A model generated the notes under the pieces. It was not told where the DNA came from. It ran no database searches and worked only from the letters and a program-made list of their open reading frames with translations. The translations under genes were made by a program, and so were the position numbers. This document shows, one piece after another, positions 55,681 to 63,975 of a stretch of 64,000 bases of DNA (position 1 is the first letter of the stretch; each line of letters opens with the position of its first letter). Source of the stretch: Geodermatophilus normandii (GTDB lineage: Bacteria; Actinomycetota; Actinomycetes; Mycobacteriales; Geodermatophilaceae); contig NZ_QGTX01000001.1 of the NCBI RefSeq assembly GCF_003182485.1, positions 2,128,001 to 2,192,000 on the forward strand, read 5' to 3'.

Positions 55681-56258
55681 GGGCGGCCGTCCGCCGGGAC
55701 GGAGGAGCCCGGCCGGGAGGACCCGCGCTCGACCCGCCGGCCCGGTGGGCGGCGGGGGACCGGCGGCAGCGCCGCGGCCGGCCGGTCGAGCGCGTCGAGG
55801 ACCTCGCGGGCCAGCTCGTGCACCGGCCGCCCGAGCGACCGGGCCTGACCCCGCAGCGCCTCGAAGGCCGTCCGCGGCGAGGTGGACTCCCGCTCGGCGA
55901 GGACGCCGATGGCGCGCTCGGTGGCGACCCGGGAGGCCAGCGCGTGCTCGAGCTGGGTGACGGTCCGCTCGAGGGCGGCGATCCGGGCGTCCCGGGGGTC
56001 GCAGGCGACCTCCTCGCCGGCGTTCCCGCGGGCGGCGCGGCGGGTGGCGCGGTCGGGGTCGGCGGGTCCGTCGAGCTCCTCGGCGACGAGGTCGGCCAGC
56101 GAGAGGCCCTCGATCAGGTCGCCGACGTCCTCGGCCCGGCCGGGGGAGAGCACGCTCCACCCCCGGCCGGTGCGCGCGAGGACGACGGAGGGACGGTCGA
56201 CGGGGACCTCCTCCGCGGCCGATCCGGGCGCGGGGAGGGGCACGGCGTCCGAGGTCAC
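55677..56258 (-). CDS. ANTAR-domain protein
   Basis: 193 residues. The ANTAR RNA-binding helical domain is at about 95-160: ALERTVTQLEHALASRVATE, RAIGVLAERESTSPRTAFEA, LRGQARSLGRPVHELAREVL. ANTAR proteins bind tandem hairpins in RNA and prevent termination. The first 80 residues are disordered or a weak sensor domain. No response-regulator receiver is seen. The start GTG has GGGAG upstream. Confidence 0.8.
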   Translation of the reverse strand: MTSDAVPLPAPGSAAEEVPVDRPSVVLARTGRGWSVLSPGRAEDVGDLIEGLSLADLVAEELDGPADPDRATRRAARGNAGEEVACDPRDARIAALERTVTQLEHALASRVATERAIGVLAERESTSPRTAFEALRGQARSLGRPVHELAREVLDALDRPAAALPPVPRRPPGRRVERGSSRPGSSVPADGRP

Positions 56259-56379
56259 GTCAGCGGCTCCCGCGGGTGCTCCGGCCGGTGGCCGGGGGAC
56301 GGTCGGCGCGCCACGGTCGCGACCCGCCGGGGGACGATGATGCACCGCCGGGGTCCGCGCAGCGTGCACCACCCGCCGG

Positions 56380-56643
56380 TCAGGCCCCCGGCTGCTGCGC
56401 GAGCTGTGCCTTCACCTGGTCGATGCTCGGGTTGGTCAGGGCGCTGCCGTCGGCGAAGACCAGGGTCGGGACGGTGCGGTTGCCCCCGTTGGCCCGCATC
56501 ACGACGTCGGCCGCGGCGGCGTCGCGCTCGATGTCGACCTCGGCGTAGTCGATGCCCTCGACCTGCATGAGCTTCTTGAGCCGCACGCAGTACCCGCACC
56601 AGGTGGTGGTGTACATCGTCACGGCGGCGGGTGCGGCAGTCAC
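56380..56643 (-). CDS. mrx1: Mycoredoxin (glutaredoxin-like)
   Basis: 87 residues. TMYTTTWCGYCVRLKKLMQV (about 9-28) has the CxYC redox motif WCGYC; NRTVPTLVFADGSALTNPS is the cis-Pro region. Mycoredoxin 1 removes mycothiol from proteins. M. tuberculosis Rv3198A has the same position beside uvrD2. GGGAGG precedes the GTG at 56643. Confidence 0.92.
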   Translation of the reverse strand: MTAAPAAVTMYTTTWCGYCVRLKKLMQVEGIDYAEVDIERDAAAADVVMRANGGNRTVPTLVFADGSALTNPSIDQVKAQLAQQPGA

Positions 56644-56851
56644 TCGGGGTCCTCCCAGGGACAGGTCGGTCGGCACGGGACGGACGACGTCCCGCGGGGA
56701 GGCAAACGCCCCGTCCGCGTCCCCTCTTCCCCAGGGGCTGCCGCCGTCCACCGGTGCGGGGTGTCCCCGCCGTCCGTCGCCGGCGGCTGGGACACTCGCG
56801 GGTGCGGCCGGCCGGCCGCCGCCAGACCCGCCCCGTGGGAGGACGCACCGC

Positions 56852-58882
56852 ATGCTCCGGACAGCCGACGCGCGCCCCGTGGCCCCGGGGACCCCCGCCG
56901 GCGCCGAGGCGGTGCTGGCCGGCCTGGACGAGGAGCAGCGCACCGCCGCGTCGGCGGTCTCCGGCCCGGTGTGCATCCTCGCCGGCGCCGGCACGGGCAA
57001 GACCCGCACCATCACCCACCGCATCGCCTACGGCGTGCACACCGGCGCGTTCGTCCCCGAGCAGGTGCTGGCGGTGACCTTCACCGCCCGCGCGGCGGGG
57101 GAGCTGCGCACCCGGCTGGCCGGCCTCGGCGTCGGCGGGGTGCAGGCGCGCACCTTCCACGCCGCGGCGATGCGTCAGCTGCGCTACTTCGCCCCCCGGG
57201 TGCTCGGCGGGCCGCTGCCGCCCCTGGTGGAGAACAAGCTGCGGGTCGTCGCCTCCGCCGCCACCCGCAACCGGCTGACCACCGACCGCACCAGCCTGCG
57301 CGACCTCGCCAGCGAGATCGAGTGGGCCAAGACCACGCTGGCCACCCCCGACGACTACCCGGTCCGCGCCGCGGCCGCCGGGCGCGAGCCGCCCTTCGAC
57401 GCCGAGACCGTCGCGCGGGTGTACGCCTCCTACGAGTCGGCCAAACAACGCGACGGCGCCCTCGACTTCGAGGACCTGCTGCTGGTCACCGCGTACGCGC
57501 TGGAGGAGCACCCCGACGTCGCCCGGCAGGTGCGCGGTCAGTACCGCCACTTCGTCGTCGACGAGTACCAGGACGTCAACCCGCTGCAGCAGCGCCTGCT
57601 CGACGCCTGGCTCGGCGGCCGGGCCGACGTCTGCGTCGTCGGCGACCCCAACCAGACGATCTACTCCTTCACCGGGGCCGACCCCGACCACCTGCTCGGC
57701 TTCGCCGACCGCTATCCCGACGCCGCGGTGGTGAAGCTGGAGCGGGACTACCGCTCCACGCCGCAGGTCGTCGCGCTGGCCAACAAGCTCATCGGGCAGG
57801 CGCCGCCGCGCAAGGGCCTGCCCGGCCTGCGGCTGCTCGGCCAGCGCGCCGAGGGTCCCGCGCCGCGGTTCTTCGAGCACCCCGACGAGCCCACCGAGGC
57901 CGCCGCCGTCGCCCAGGCGTGCCGGGCGCTCGTCGAGGCCGGCACGCCGGCGTCGGAGATCGCCGTCCTGTTCCGCATCAACGCCCAGTCGCAGGTCTAC
58001 GAGTCCGCGCTGGCCGACGTCGGCGTGCCCTACGTGCTCAAGGGCGGCGAGCGGTTCTTCGAGCGGCCCGAGGTCCGCGAGGCCATCGTCCTGCTGCGCG
58101 GTGCGGCCGCCGGCGGGAGCGACCCCGGCGCGCTGGTGCCCACGGTGCGCGACGTGCTCGCCTCGACCGGCTGGGTCGAGCACCGCCCGCCGGCCGGGGG
58201 GGCGGCGCGCGACCGCTGGCAGTCGCTGGCCGCGCTGGTCGACCTCGCCGTCGACCTGGTGGCCGAGGACCCGACCACCGACCTCCCGCGGTTCGTCGCC
58301 CACCTCGCCGAGCGGGCCGACGCCCAGCACGCGCCGACCGTCCAGGGCGTCACGCTGGCGTCGATGCACGCGGCCAAGGGCCTGGAGTGGGACGCCGTCT
58401 TCGTCGTCGGCCTGGTCGACGGCGTGCTCCCGATCGCGCAGTCGCTGTCCCGCCCGGAGGCGGTGGAGGAGGAGCGTCGGCTCCTCTACGTCGCGGTGAC
58501 CCGTGCCCGGGAGCAGCTCACCCTCTCCTGGTCGCTGGCGCGCAACCCCGGGGCCAAGCGCGCCCGTCCGCGCAGCCGCTTCCTCGACGGACTGGTGCCC
58601 GGCTCGACGCCCACGGCGCCGCCGCCGCAGCGGAAGGCGAAGAAGGCCAAGGTCGTCCTCGAGGGCGAGGCCGGCGAGATCTTCGAGCGCCTGCGGGCCT
58701 GGCGCAGCACGACGGCGCAGGCCGCCTCGGTGCCCGCCTACGTCGTGTTCAGCGACGCGACCCTGCAGGCCATCGCCGAGGCCAAGCCGACGAGCGTCCG
58801 CGAGCTGTCCGGCCTGCCGGGCATCGGCGCCCGCAAGCTCGAGATGTACGCCGAGGACGTCCTCGCCACCGTCGGCGGCTGA
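56852..58882 (+). CDS. uvrD2: ATP-dependent DNA helicase UvrD2
   Basis: 676 residues. VCILAGAGTGKTRTITHRIA (about 45) is motif I; TFTARAAGELRTRL, FVVDEYQDVNPLQQRLLDAW, VVGDPNQTIYSFTGADPDHL, TLASMHAAKGLEWDAVFVVG and YVAVTRAREQLTLSW complete the SF1A set. The C-terminal HRDC domain (about 600-676: YVVFSDATLQAIAEAKPTSV) is the mark of UvrD2. It is essential in mycobacteria. Next to whiB7, as in M. tuberculosis. GGGAGG lies 10 bases from the ATG. Confidence 0.93.
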   Translation: MLRTADARPVAPGTPAGAEAVLAGLDEEQRTAASAVSGPVCILAGAGTGKTRTITHRIAYGVHTGAFVPEQVLAVTFTARAAGELRTRLAGLGVGGVQARTFHAAAMRQLRYFAPRVLGGPLPPLVENKLRVVASAATRNRLTTDRTSLRDLASEIEWAKTTLATPDDYPVRAAAAGREPPFDAETVARVYASYESAKQRDGALDFEDLLLVTAYALEEHPDVARQVRGQYRHFVVDEYQDVNPLQQRLLDAWLGGRADVCVVGDPNQTIYSFTGADPDHLLGFADRYPDAAVVKLERDYRSTPQVVALANKLIGQAPPRKGLPGLRLLGQRAEGPAPRFFEHPDEPTEAAAVAQACRALVEAGTPASEIAVLFRINAQSQVYESALADVGVPYVLKGGERFFERPEVREAIVLLRGAAAGGSDPGALVPTVRDVLASTGWVEHRPPAGGAARDRWQSLAALVDLAVDLVAEDPTTDLPRFVAHLAERADAQHAPTVQGVTLASMHAAKGLEWDAVFVVGLVDGVLPIAQSLSRPEAVEEERRLLYVAVTRAREQLTLSWSLARNPGAKRARPRSRFLDGLVPGSTPTAPPPQRKAKKAKVVLEGEAGEIFERLRAWRSTTAQAASVPAYVVFSDATLQAIAEAKPTSVRELSGLPGIGARKLEMYAEDVLATVGG

Positions 58883-58982
58883 CCCGTCACGGGCCGTGCG
58901 GGCCGCACGGCGGCTCCGGCGTGTCCCCCGACACGGGGGAACGCGCCCGTTAAATGCGTTGCGCCTCTCGCGTGACCTTCCC

Positions 58983-58988
58983 TACTGT
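58983..58988 (+). promoter_or_regulatory. Promoter of the whiB7 leader (TTGCGC-N18-TACTGT)
   Basis: A -35-like TTGCGC at 58959-58964 and a -10 TACTGT at 58983-58988 with 18-base spacing. Predicted start near 58995, about 540 bases before the whiB7 GTG. An AT-rich patch (GTTAAATGC) lies just upstream, a possible site for WhiB7's own AT-hook. Confidence 0.5.
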
Positions 58989-59075
58989 CCTGATCGCGCC
59001 CGACGGACGACCGCGGGCGCGCCAGACAGAGACCGGCCCGACCGCCGGACTCCGGCCCTGGGAGGAGGGGGAACG

Positions 59076-59390
59076 ATGATCGACGTGCGCTGCGCCTCCG
59101 CCCCCGCCGGGGTCTCCGCCTGGGGCGCCCTCCTCGTGCGTCCGGCTGCCGGTGACGCCGTCCTGATGGCCCGCCCGCGCCACGCCGTCGTCCGGTCCAC
59201 GACGCCGTTCGACCTGACCGGCACGGCCGTTGCTGCGCCCGCCGCTCCGTTCCAGGGGACCGGTCTGCCCATCGCCGGCCAGCCCGTGTTCGGCACCGGC
59301 CTCGTCGGCGGCGCCGATGCGCTCACCGAGGACACCACCCACACGCGCCACACCCTCGGGATCCACTCCCCGGGGAGACCGCAGAGCTAA
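59076..59390 (+). CDS. Upstream ORF in the whiB7 leader
   Basis: 104 codons from ATG 59076, with a strong GGAGGAGGGGG site. The product (MIDVRCASAPAGVSAWGALL onward) has no recognised domain. It is followed after 21 bases by a strong hairpin and then by whiB7. Mycobacterial whiB7 and Streptomyces wblC are controlled by a translated upstream ORF coupled to termination, so this is most likely a regulatory ORF rather than a protein with its own job. Confidence 0.6.
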   Translation: MIDVRCASAPAGVSAWGALLVRPAAGDAVLMARPRHAVVRSTTPFDLTGTAVAAPAAPFQGTGLPIAGQPVFGTGLVGGADALTEDTTHTRHTLGIHSPGRPQS

Positions 59391-59411
59391 CCGCTCCACC
59401 GGTCCTCCTCG

Positions 59412-59446
59412 AGGCCGCGGAACCCGAACCCCGGGATCCGCGGCCT
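59412..59446 (+). terminator. Candidate attenuator hairpin between the upstream ORF and whiB7
   Basis: Arms 59412-59421 and 59437-59446 (10 bp, AGGCCGCGGA) with a 15-base loop, followed by the pyrimidine-rich run TCGTCTCTCTCC. CCGCGG occurs three times (59415-59420, 59438-59443, 59457-59462), so a different pairing is possible and could act as antiterminator. Confidence 0.6.
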
Positions 59447-59535
59447 TCGTCTCTCTCCGCGGCACCCCGGCCCCGACCACCCGGTCGGCGGGCCCCCGCC
59501 GGCCGCGCAGACGACGAGTACGAGGAGGAGCGGCA

Positions 59536-59883
59536 GTGCAGCAGACGATCGACCGCCCGACGTCCCACCGCCGACCCGGGCTCCCCCGGACCGGCGGTGC
59601 CACCCCCAGGGCACCGCACACCCCCCTGGCCCCCTCACCGGTGCGGCGTCCCCTGCCGTGCCGCGGGACCGACGACCCGGACCTGTGGTTCGCCGAGAGC
59701 CCCGCGCTGCTCGAGCAGGCCAAGGTCCTGTGCGGGGAGTGCCCGGTCCGCGACGCCTGCCTGGCCGGCGCCGTGGACCGCGGCGAGCCGTGGGGCGTGT
59801 GGGGCGGCGAGATCTTCGAGCGGGGTGTGGTCATCCCGCGCAAGCGCCCGCGGGGCCGTCCCCGCAAGGTCGTCGCGGCGTGA
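59536..59883 (+). CDS. whiB7: WhiB7-type Fe-S transcriptional regulator
   Basis: 115 residues. Four Cys (CRGTDDP, then CGECPVRDAC, about 49-79) bind 4Fe-4S; GVWGGE is the WhiB turn; the C-terminal KRPRGRPRK is an AT-hook, specific to WhiB7/WblC. WhiB7 activates intrinsic antibiotic resistance genes with SigA when ribosomes are inhibited. Position between uvrD2 and the ABC1 kinase is as in M. tuberculosis. The GTG start follows GGAGGAG. Confidence 0.93.
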   Translation: MQQTIDRPTSHRRPGLPRTGGATPRAPHTPLAPSPVRRPLPCRGTDDPDLWFAESPALLEQAKVLCGECPVRDACLAGAVDRGEPWGVWGGEIFERGVVIPRKRPRGRPRKVVAA

Positions 59884-59996
59884 CCGCGACGGCAGCGACC
59901 CGGACCTCCACCCGGGCCACGACCCGGACGACCGACATCCGACATCGATCCCCATCCGATCGGGCACCGACGCCCGGCGAGCACCGAGGACCAGTC

Positions 59997-60161
59997 ATGC
60001 ACAGCTACGAGTACGACCTGGCCACCACGCGGCTGCGTGAACTGCGCGCCGAGGCCGACACCGCGGGCCGGGTGCGCCGGCTGCGGGCTGCCCGCCGGTG
60101 GGCCCGTCGCGCGGAGTACGCCACCCGGCGTGCCGCGCGCGCCAGCGCCGCCGTCCGCTGA
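59997..60161 (+). CDS. Small basic protein (54 residues)
   Basis: ATG 59997 has GAGGA six bases upstream. MHSYEYDLATTRLRELRAEA continues as an Arg-rich amphipathic helix to the end. It follows whiB7 by 113 bases and precedes three hairpins, so it is likely in the whiB7 transcript or just downstream. No family recognised; small Arg-rich proteins of this kind are common in actinobacteria. Confidence 0.55.
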   Translation: MHSYEYDLATTRLRELRAEADTAGRVRRLRAARRWARRAEYATRRAARASAAVR

Positions 60162-60196
60162 GGACCCCCCACCGCTCGCAGGCTCGCGGTGGGTCC
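60162..60196. terminator. First of three hairpins after the small ORF
   Basis: Stem of about 10 pairs with a three-base bulge, right after the stop codon at 60161. Confidence 0.5.
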
Positions 60197-60214
60197 CTGC
60201 AGCGGGGCCGATCC

Positions 60215-60237
60215 GGGGCCGGCTGCGCACCGGCCCC
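60215..60237. terminator. Second hairpin (8 bp)
   Basis: GGGGCCGG (60215-60222) pairs with CCGGCCCC (60230-60237), loop 7. Confidence 0.5.
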
Positions 60238-60246
60238 TCCCGGTCG

Positions 60247-60289
60247 AGGCCGGGCTCCCGACGCTCCCGGTGCGTCGGGAGCCCGGCCT
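60247..60289. terminator. Third hairpin, perfect 18-bp stem
   Basis: Arms 60247-60264 and 60272-60289 are exact inverted repeats with a 7-base loop. It lies between convergent transcripts (small ORF and ABC1 kinase) and is the strongest terminator-like structure in the window. Confidence 0.75.
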
Positions 60290-60327
60290 CCTGCCGTCCG
60301 GGGCCCCCGGCGGCGCGGCGGACCCGG

Positions 60328-61650
60328 TCAGGCCTTGAAGCCGGGCAGCCACTCCTCGAGGACGCCGCGGTAGCCGGCGGCGGCGTCGAGCTGGCAGAGC
60401 ACCCCGATCGAGCCGACCGTCACCCGGTGGATGAGCAGGTAGGCCGGGGGCAGGTTCAGCTGGCGGCCCAGCTTGTTGGCCTCGCTGCGTGGGTCGGCCA
60501 GGCGGGCGGCCTGCTCCTGCATCCAGGCGCGGGTGAACCGGAAGCTGGAGCTCTCGATCGGCTCCAGCATCGGCCGGAGGTAGTCGAGCACGGCCTGGGC
60601 GTCGACCTGGATCCCGGGCCGGACGAACCCCTCGGCACGCAGGTCGGTCAGCACCTCCTCGGCGCGGCCCTCCAGCGCCCAGCGCACCAGGCGGCCGATC
60701 GGCTCGGGCAGCCCGTCGGGGAGCCGTGCGGTGGCGCCGAAGTCGATGACGCCGAGCCGGTCGCCGTCGACGAGCCGGAAGTTGCCCGGGTGCGGGTCGG
60801 CGTGCAACAGCCCGGCGCGGGTCGGCGCGGAGAAGTGGAACTGGGCCATCAGGTGGCCGGCGCGGTCGCGCTGCTCGCGGGTGCCGTCGGTGATGACCCG
60901 GGAGAGCGGCAGGCCCTCCAGCCACTCCGAGACGATCACCTTCGGCGCGCTGGCCACCACGCGCGGGACGACGATCTCCGGGTCGTCCGCGTAGGCGGCC
61001 GAGAACTGCCGCTGCGCGTCGGCCTCCAGCCCGTAGTCGAGCTCCTCGACCACGCGGGCCCGCAGCTCGGCGATGAGCGGCTTGACGTCCATGCCGGGGA
61101 ACACCGCGGCGAACAGGCGGGCGAAGCGGGCGAGCTGGTTGAGGTCGGCCATCAGCGCGGTGGCCGCACCCGGGTACTGGATCTTGACCGCGACGTCGCG
61201 GCCGTCGCGCCAGGTGGCGCGGTGCACCTGGCCGATGCTCGCCGCCGCGGCCGGCTGGTCGTCGAACTCGCGGAACCGGGTGCGCCACGTCCCGCCGAGC
61301 TGCTGGGCGAGCACCGCGTGGACGGTGCGCACCGGCATCGGGGGCGCCTCCTCCTGGAGCTTGACCAGCGCCTGCCGGTAGGGCGCGGCCACCTCCTCGG
61401 GGACCGCGGCCTCGAACACCGACAGTGTCTGGCCGAGCTTCATCGCGCCGCCCTTGAGCTGACCGAGGACGGCGAAGAGCTGCTCGGCGGTGCGCTGCTG
61501 CAGCTCGGCGGTCACGGCGTCGGGCGACTGGCCCGACAGTCGCTTGCCGATGCCGAGGGTGGCGCGGCCCGCCGCACCGAGGGGCAGCGAGGCCAGCCGC
61601 GCGGTGCGCGAGATCGAGCCCCTGGGGATCCCCCGTGCGTCGTCGGTCAC
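60328..61650 (-). CDS. ABC1/UbiB (AarF) family atypical kinase
   Basis: 440 residues. QLKGGAMKLGQTLSVFEAAV holds the KxGQ motif (about 66-85), AAAASIGQVHRATWRDGRDV the Ala-rich loop, VAVKIQYPG the Lys, GLLHADPHPGNF and GVIDFGA the HxDxxxxN/DFG catalytic motifs. M. tuberculosis Rv3197 is the positional counterpart and is induced by WhiB7 and linked to macrolide tolerance. Role likely in quinone or lipid metabolism. The GTG at 61650 has GACAAT six bases before, a degenerate leaderless pattern. Confidence 0.88.
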   Translation of the reverse strand: MTDDARGIPRGSISRTARLASLPLGAAGRATLGIGKRLSGQSPDAVTAELQQRTAEQLFAVLGQLKGGAMKLGQTLSVFEAAVPEEVAAPYRQALVKLQEEAPPMPVRTVHAVLAQQLGGTWRTRFREFDDQPAAAASIGQVHRATWRDGRDVAVKIQYPGAATALMADLNQLARFARLFAAVFPGMDVKPLIAELRARVVEELDYGLEADAQRQFSAAYADDPEIVVPRVVASAPKVIVSEWLEGLPLSRVITDGTREQRDRAGHLMAQFHFSAPTRAGLLHADPHPGNFRLVDGDRLGVIDFGATARLPDGLPEPIGRLVRWALEGRAEEVLTDLRAEGFVRPGIQVDAQAVLDYLRPMLEPIESSSFRFTRAWMQEQAARLADPRSEANKLGRQLNLPPAYLLIHRVTVGSIGVLCQLDAAAGYRGVLEEWLPGFKA

Positions 61651-61703
61651 GCCCCCATTGTCCCCGACGCTGCGCCCGGACCGCTGATGGAGCGTGTCCG
61701 CCG

Positions 61704-62755
61704 TCACCCGGAGGGACGGTCGTCCCCCCTGCACCCGCACGACGCGTGCGGCGGCCAGGGACGCAGCCGCGGCACCAGCCCGGGCGGCCCCAGCTCCACC
61801 GACGCCGAGAGCGCCGCCGGGCTGCCGCTGCCGTCGAGGTAGGCCAGGGCCTGCTGCGCCGCGACCAGCGCCGTCGCCCAGCAGGTGAGGGTGGCCCCGC
61901 CCGGTGCGTCGGCCGCGGTGAGCTGGGCGGCGAGCACCGGCCAGTGCGGGTGGGCGTCGCGGCGGTGCAGGTCGCCGCAGCGCAGGCAGCTCGTGACCCC
62001 GGGGACCACGAGCGGCCCCACGACGCCGGTGTCGCCGCGGACGGCGGCCACCAGGTGCGCGACGCCGGCGTCCTGCAGGCCGGCGGACAGCGGGTCGGAG
62101 GCCGCCCAGGGGCGGGCGAGGACCACGAGGTCGGGGGCGGTGCCCGGTGGCAGCGGGCGCAGCTCGGTGAGCGGGCTGGCGCGGCGGACGGCGTCGGCGG
62201 CGGCCAGCGCCCGGGGCCGGCCCTCGTCGGAGGCGGTCAGCCCCCGGCGACGGCGTCGCCCGCGGTGGCCACGCCGTCGTCGCGGACGCTGACCCGGCCC
62301 ACGCCGCTGGCGGCGAGCAGCGCGGCCAGCGGGACGCCGACCCGGGTCGCGCCCTCGACGACCACCGACGCCCGGCGCCGGAGGGACCAGCGCACCGCGC
62401 CGTCGGGATCACGGGCGGCGGCCACCTCGGCGGCGGTGCGGGCCGCGGCGGCCGGTCCGGTGTCGGAGGCGAGCAGGTCGGCGGCGTCGAGGTCGACCAG
62501 CGCCCCGGTGACCCGCAGGTGGTCCAGCAGGGCGGCGACCGAGCGGGGCTCCAGGCCGGCGCCCGCGGCGTCGGCGAGGACGGCCCCCTGGGTGCGCCGT
62601 CCGTCGAGGCCGCGCAGCAGCGCGGTGACCGCGGCCGGGGCCGGGCCCACGAGGACGCCGTCCCCGCCGTCGACCCCGCCGACCTGGACGGCGTCGGCGG
62701 AGCGGCGCAGCAGTGGCGTGCCCGGGGGCAGGAGGGGGTGGGCGGTGTCGGACAC
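61704..62755 (-). pseudogene. ThiF/E1-like protein, interrupted by an apparent one-base frameshift
   Basis: On the minus strand the first half begins at GTG 62755 (HPLLPPGTPLLRRSADAV, RASVVVEGATRVGVPLAALL) and stops at 62237 right after a G5 run. The second half continues in the -1 frame from there (LTASDEGRPRALAAADAV, VVLARPWAASDPLSAGL, CLRCGDLHRRDAHPHWP, ALVAAQQALAYLDG, HASCGC) and ends at 61704. One more G in the run at 62241-62245 would join both into about 350 residues. The whole matches ThiF-like adenylyltransferase-fold proteins encoded next to ABC1 kinases in actinobacteria; the CLRCxDLHR motif is typical. It lacks the classical GxGxxG, so E1 activity is doubtful. Confidence 0.75.
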
Positions 62756-62872
62756 CCGGGCAGGGTCGCAGCAGCGCGCCCGGTCGCGCCGGCGTCGTCC
62801 ACAGGCGGGCCCGGGGACGACGACGGCGGCGCCCGCCGTGCGGGACGCCGCCGTCTCGGAGCGGGGAGGCGC

Positions 62873-63025
62873 TTACGCCTTGCCGAGGATCCGGTTCATC
62901 TTGGTGCCGCAGACCGGGCAGGTGCCCTGGGCCATCCGGCGGCCGGACTCGCTGACCTTGACCTCGCCGTCGAAGTCCCGCTTCTCCTTGCACTTCACGC
63001 AGTAGCCGTTGTAGCTCTCCGCCAC
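62873..63025 (-). CDS. DUF5679 small zinc-ribbon protein (50 residues)
   Basis: GTG 63025 with GGAGGAGG. VAESYNGYCVKCKEKRDFDG contains CVKC, and GTCPVCGTKMNRILGKA contains CPVC; the two CxxC pairs form a zinc ribbon. The sequence is almost invariant across actinobacteria (DUF5679), suggesting a core role, possibly on the ribosome or RNA polymerase, but none is known. Confidence 0.85.
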   Translation of the reverse strand: MAESYNGYCVKCKEKRDFDGEVKVSESGRRMAQGTCPVCGTKMNRILGKA

Positions 63026-63393
63026 GGTGCCTCCTCCCTCAGCTGCTCGGCTCCCGTCCGGGCGCCGTCCTCCCGAACGCTACCCGGACGGCGGCGTCCG
63101 TCCGGCGCGGCCGGGGGAGCCGGAGCGACGCGCTTCCCACAGCCTGTGGACGGGCCTGTGGAGACGGTGGGGACCCGTCGGCGTGTCCCTGTGCGCAGCC
63201 GGGGGAGGGGCCGGCGGCCACCCGGGCGTCCCCCACCGGCCATGCGTCCGTCACCTGCGGGGATGCCGTCCGGGCGGCTGTGGACGGACGTCGCCCCGGG
63301 GCGGGCGCCGGCTGTCCACCGTCCGTGCGACTCGTACCCGAGCGGGTGGCGCCCGCGGGCGCGTCGGCGGCCGGCGGTGGCTACGGTCCTCCC
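63026..63393. other. 368-bp intergenic region
   Basis: It holds a TAGCGT -10 (minus strand, 63077-63082) for the DUF5679 gene and the leaderless promoter of the next gene. Several TGTGGAC/GTCCAC words occur between 63140 and 63325. No ORF or stable hairpin was found. Confidence 0.4.
63382..63387 (+). promoter_or_regulatory. -10 box TACGGT, leaderless start of the metallopeptidase gene
   Basis: TACGGT, six bases, GTG 63394. Confidence 0.5.
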
Positions 63394-63975
63394 GTGCCCG
63401 GTACGACCCCCGACCCCTCGCGCGGCCCCTTCTCGACGGACGGGCCGGTCGAGGTGCGCCGCAGTGCGCGCCGCCGTCGGACGGTGACGGCCTACCGGGA
63501 GTCCGGGCGGACGGTCGTGCTCATCCCGGCGGCGTTCACGCCGGCCGAGGAGCGGCGCTGGGTGGCGCAGATGGTGGCCAAGCTGCAGACCCGCGAGGAC
63601 CGCCGGAAGAGGTCCCTCGGCGGCGACGAGGAGCTCATGGGCCGGGCACGGGCGCTGTCGGCCGCGCACCTCGGCGGCGTCCCGCAGCCGGCCAGCGTGC
63701 GGTGGGTGGACAACCAGCAGCGCCGCTGGGGCTCGTGCACCCCCGCCGACGGCAGCATCCGGCTGTCGAGCCGGCTCCGGTCGATGCCGGAGTACGTCGT
63801 CGACTACGTGCTCGTCCACGAGCTGGCGCACCTGATCGAGCCCCGCCACGACGCCCGCTTCTGGGCGCTGGTGGCCGGCTACCCGCGTGCCGAGCGGGCC
63901 CGGGGCTTCCTCGAGGGCGTGGAGTCCGTGCGGGCCGACGGCGGCAGCGGGGACGACGGCGACCTCGTCGACTGA
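63394..63975 (+). CDS. YgjP/DUF45-type zinc metallopeptidase
   Basis: 193 residues. VDYVLVHELAHLIEPRHDAR (about 148-167) carries HExxH plus a third His downstream; VRWVDNQQRRWGSCTPADGS is the WGSC motif of the M48-related YgjP/WLM group. It lacks signal peptide, so it acts in the cytoplasm. Members are often proteases for DNA-protein crosslinks or unknown. The gene matches the position of mycobacterial Rv3195-region metalloproteases. Confidence 0.8.
   Translation: MPGTTPDPSRGPFSTDGPVEVRRSARRRRTVTAYRESGRTVVLIPAAFTPAEERRWVAQMVAKLQTREDRRKRSLGGDEELMGRARALSAAHLGGVPQPASVRWVDNQQRRWGSCTPADGSIRLSSRLRSMPEYVVDYVLVHELAHLIEPRHDARFWALVAGYPRAERARGFLEGVESVRADGGSGDDGDLVD

Noticed and set aside
63130-63330. 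TGTGGAC-like words resembling DnaA boxes
   Set aside because: No TTATCCACA-type consensus, no AT-rich unwinding region and no dnaA/dnaN genes nearby; not an origin.
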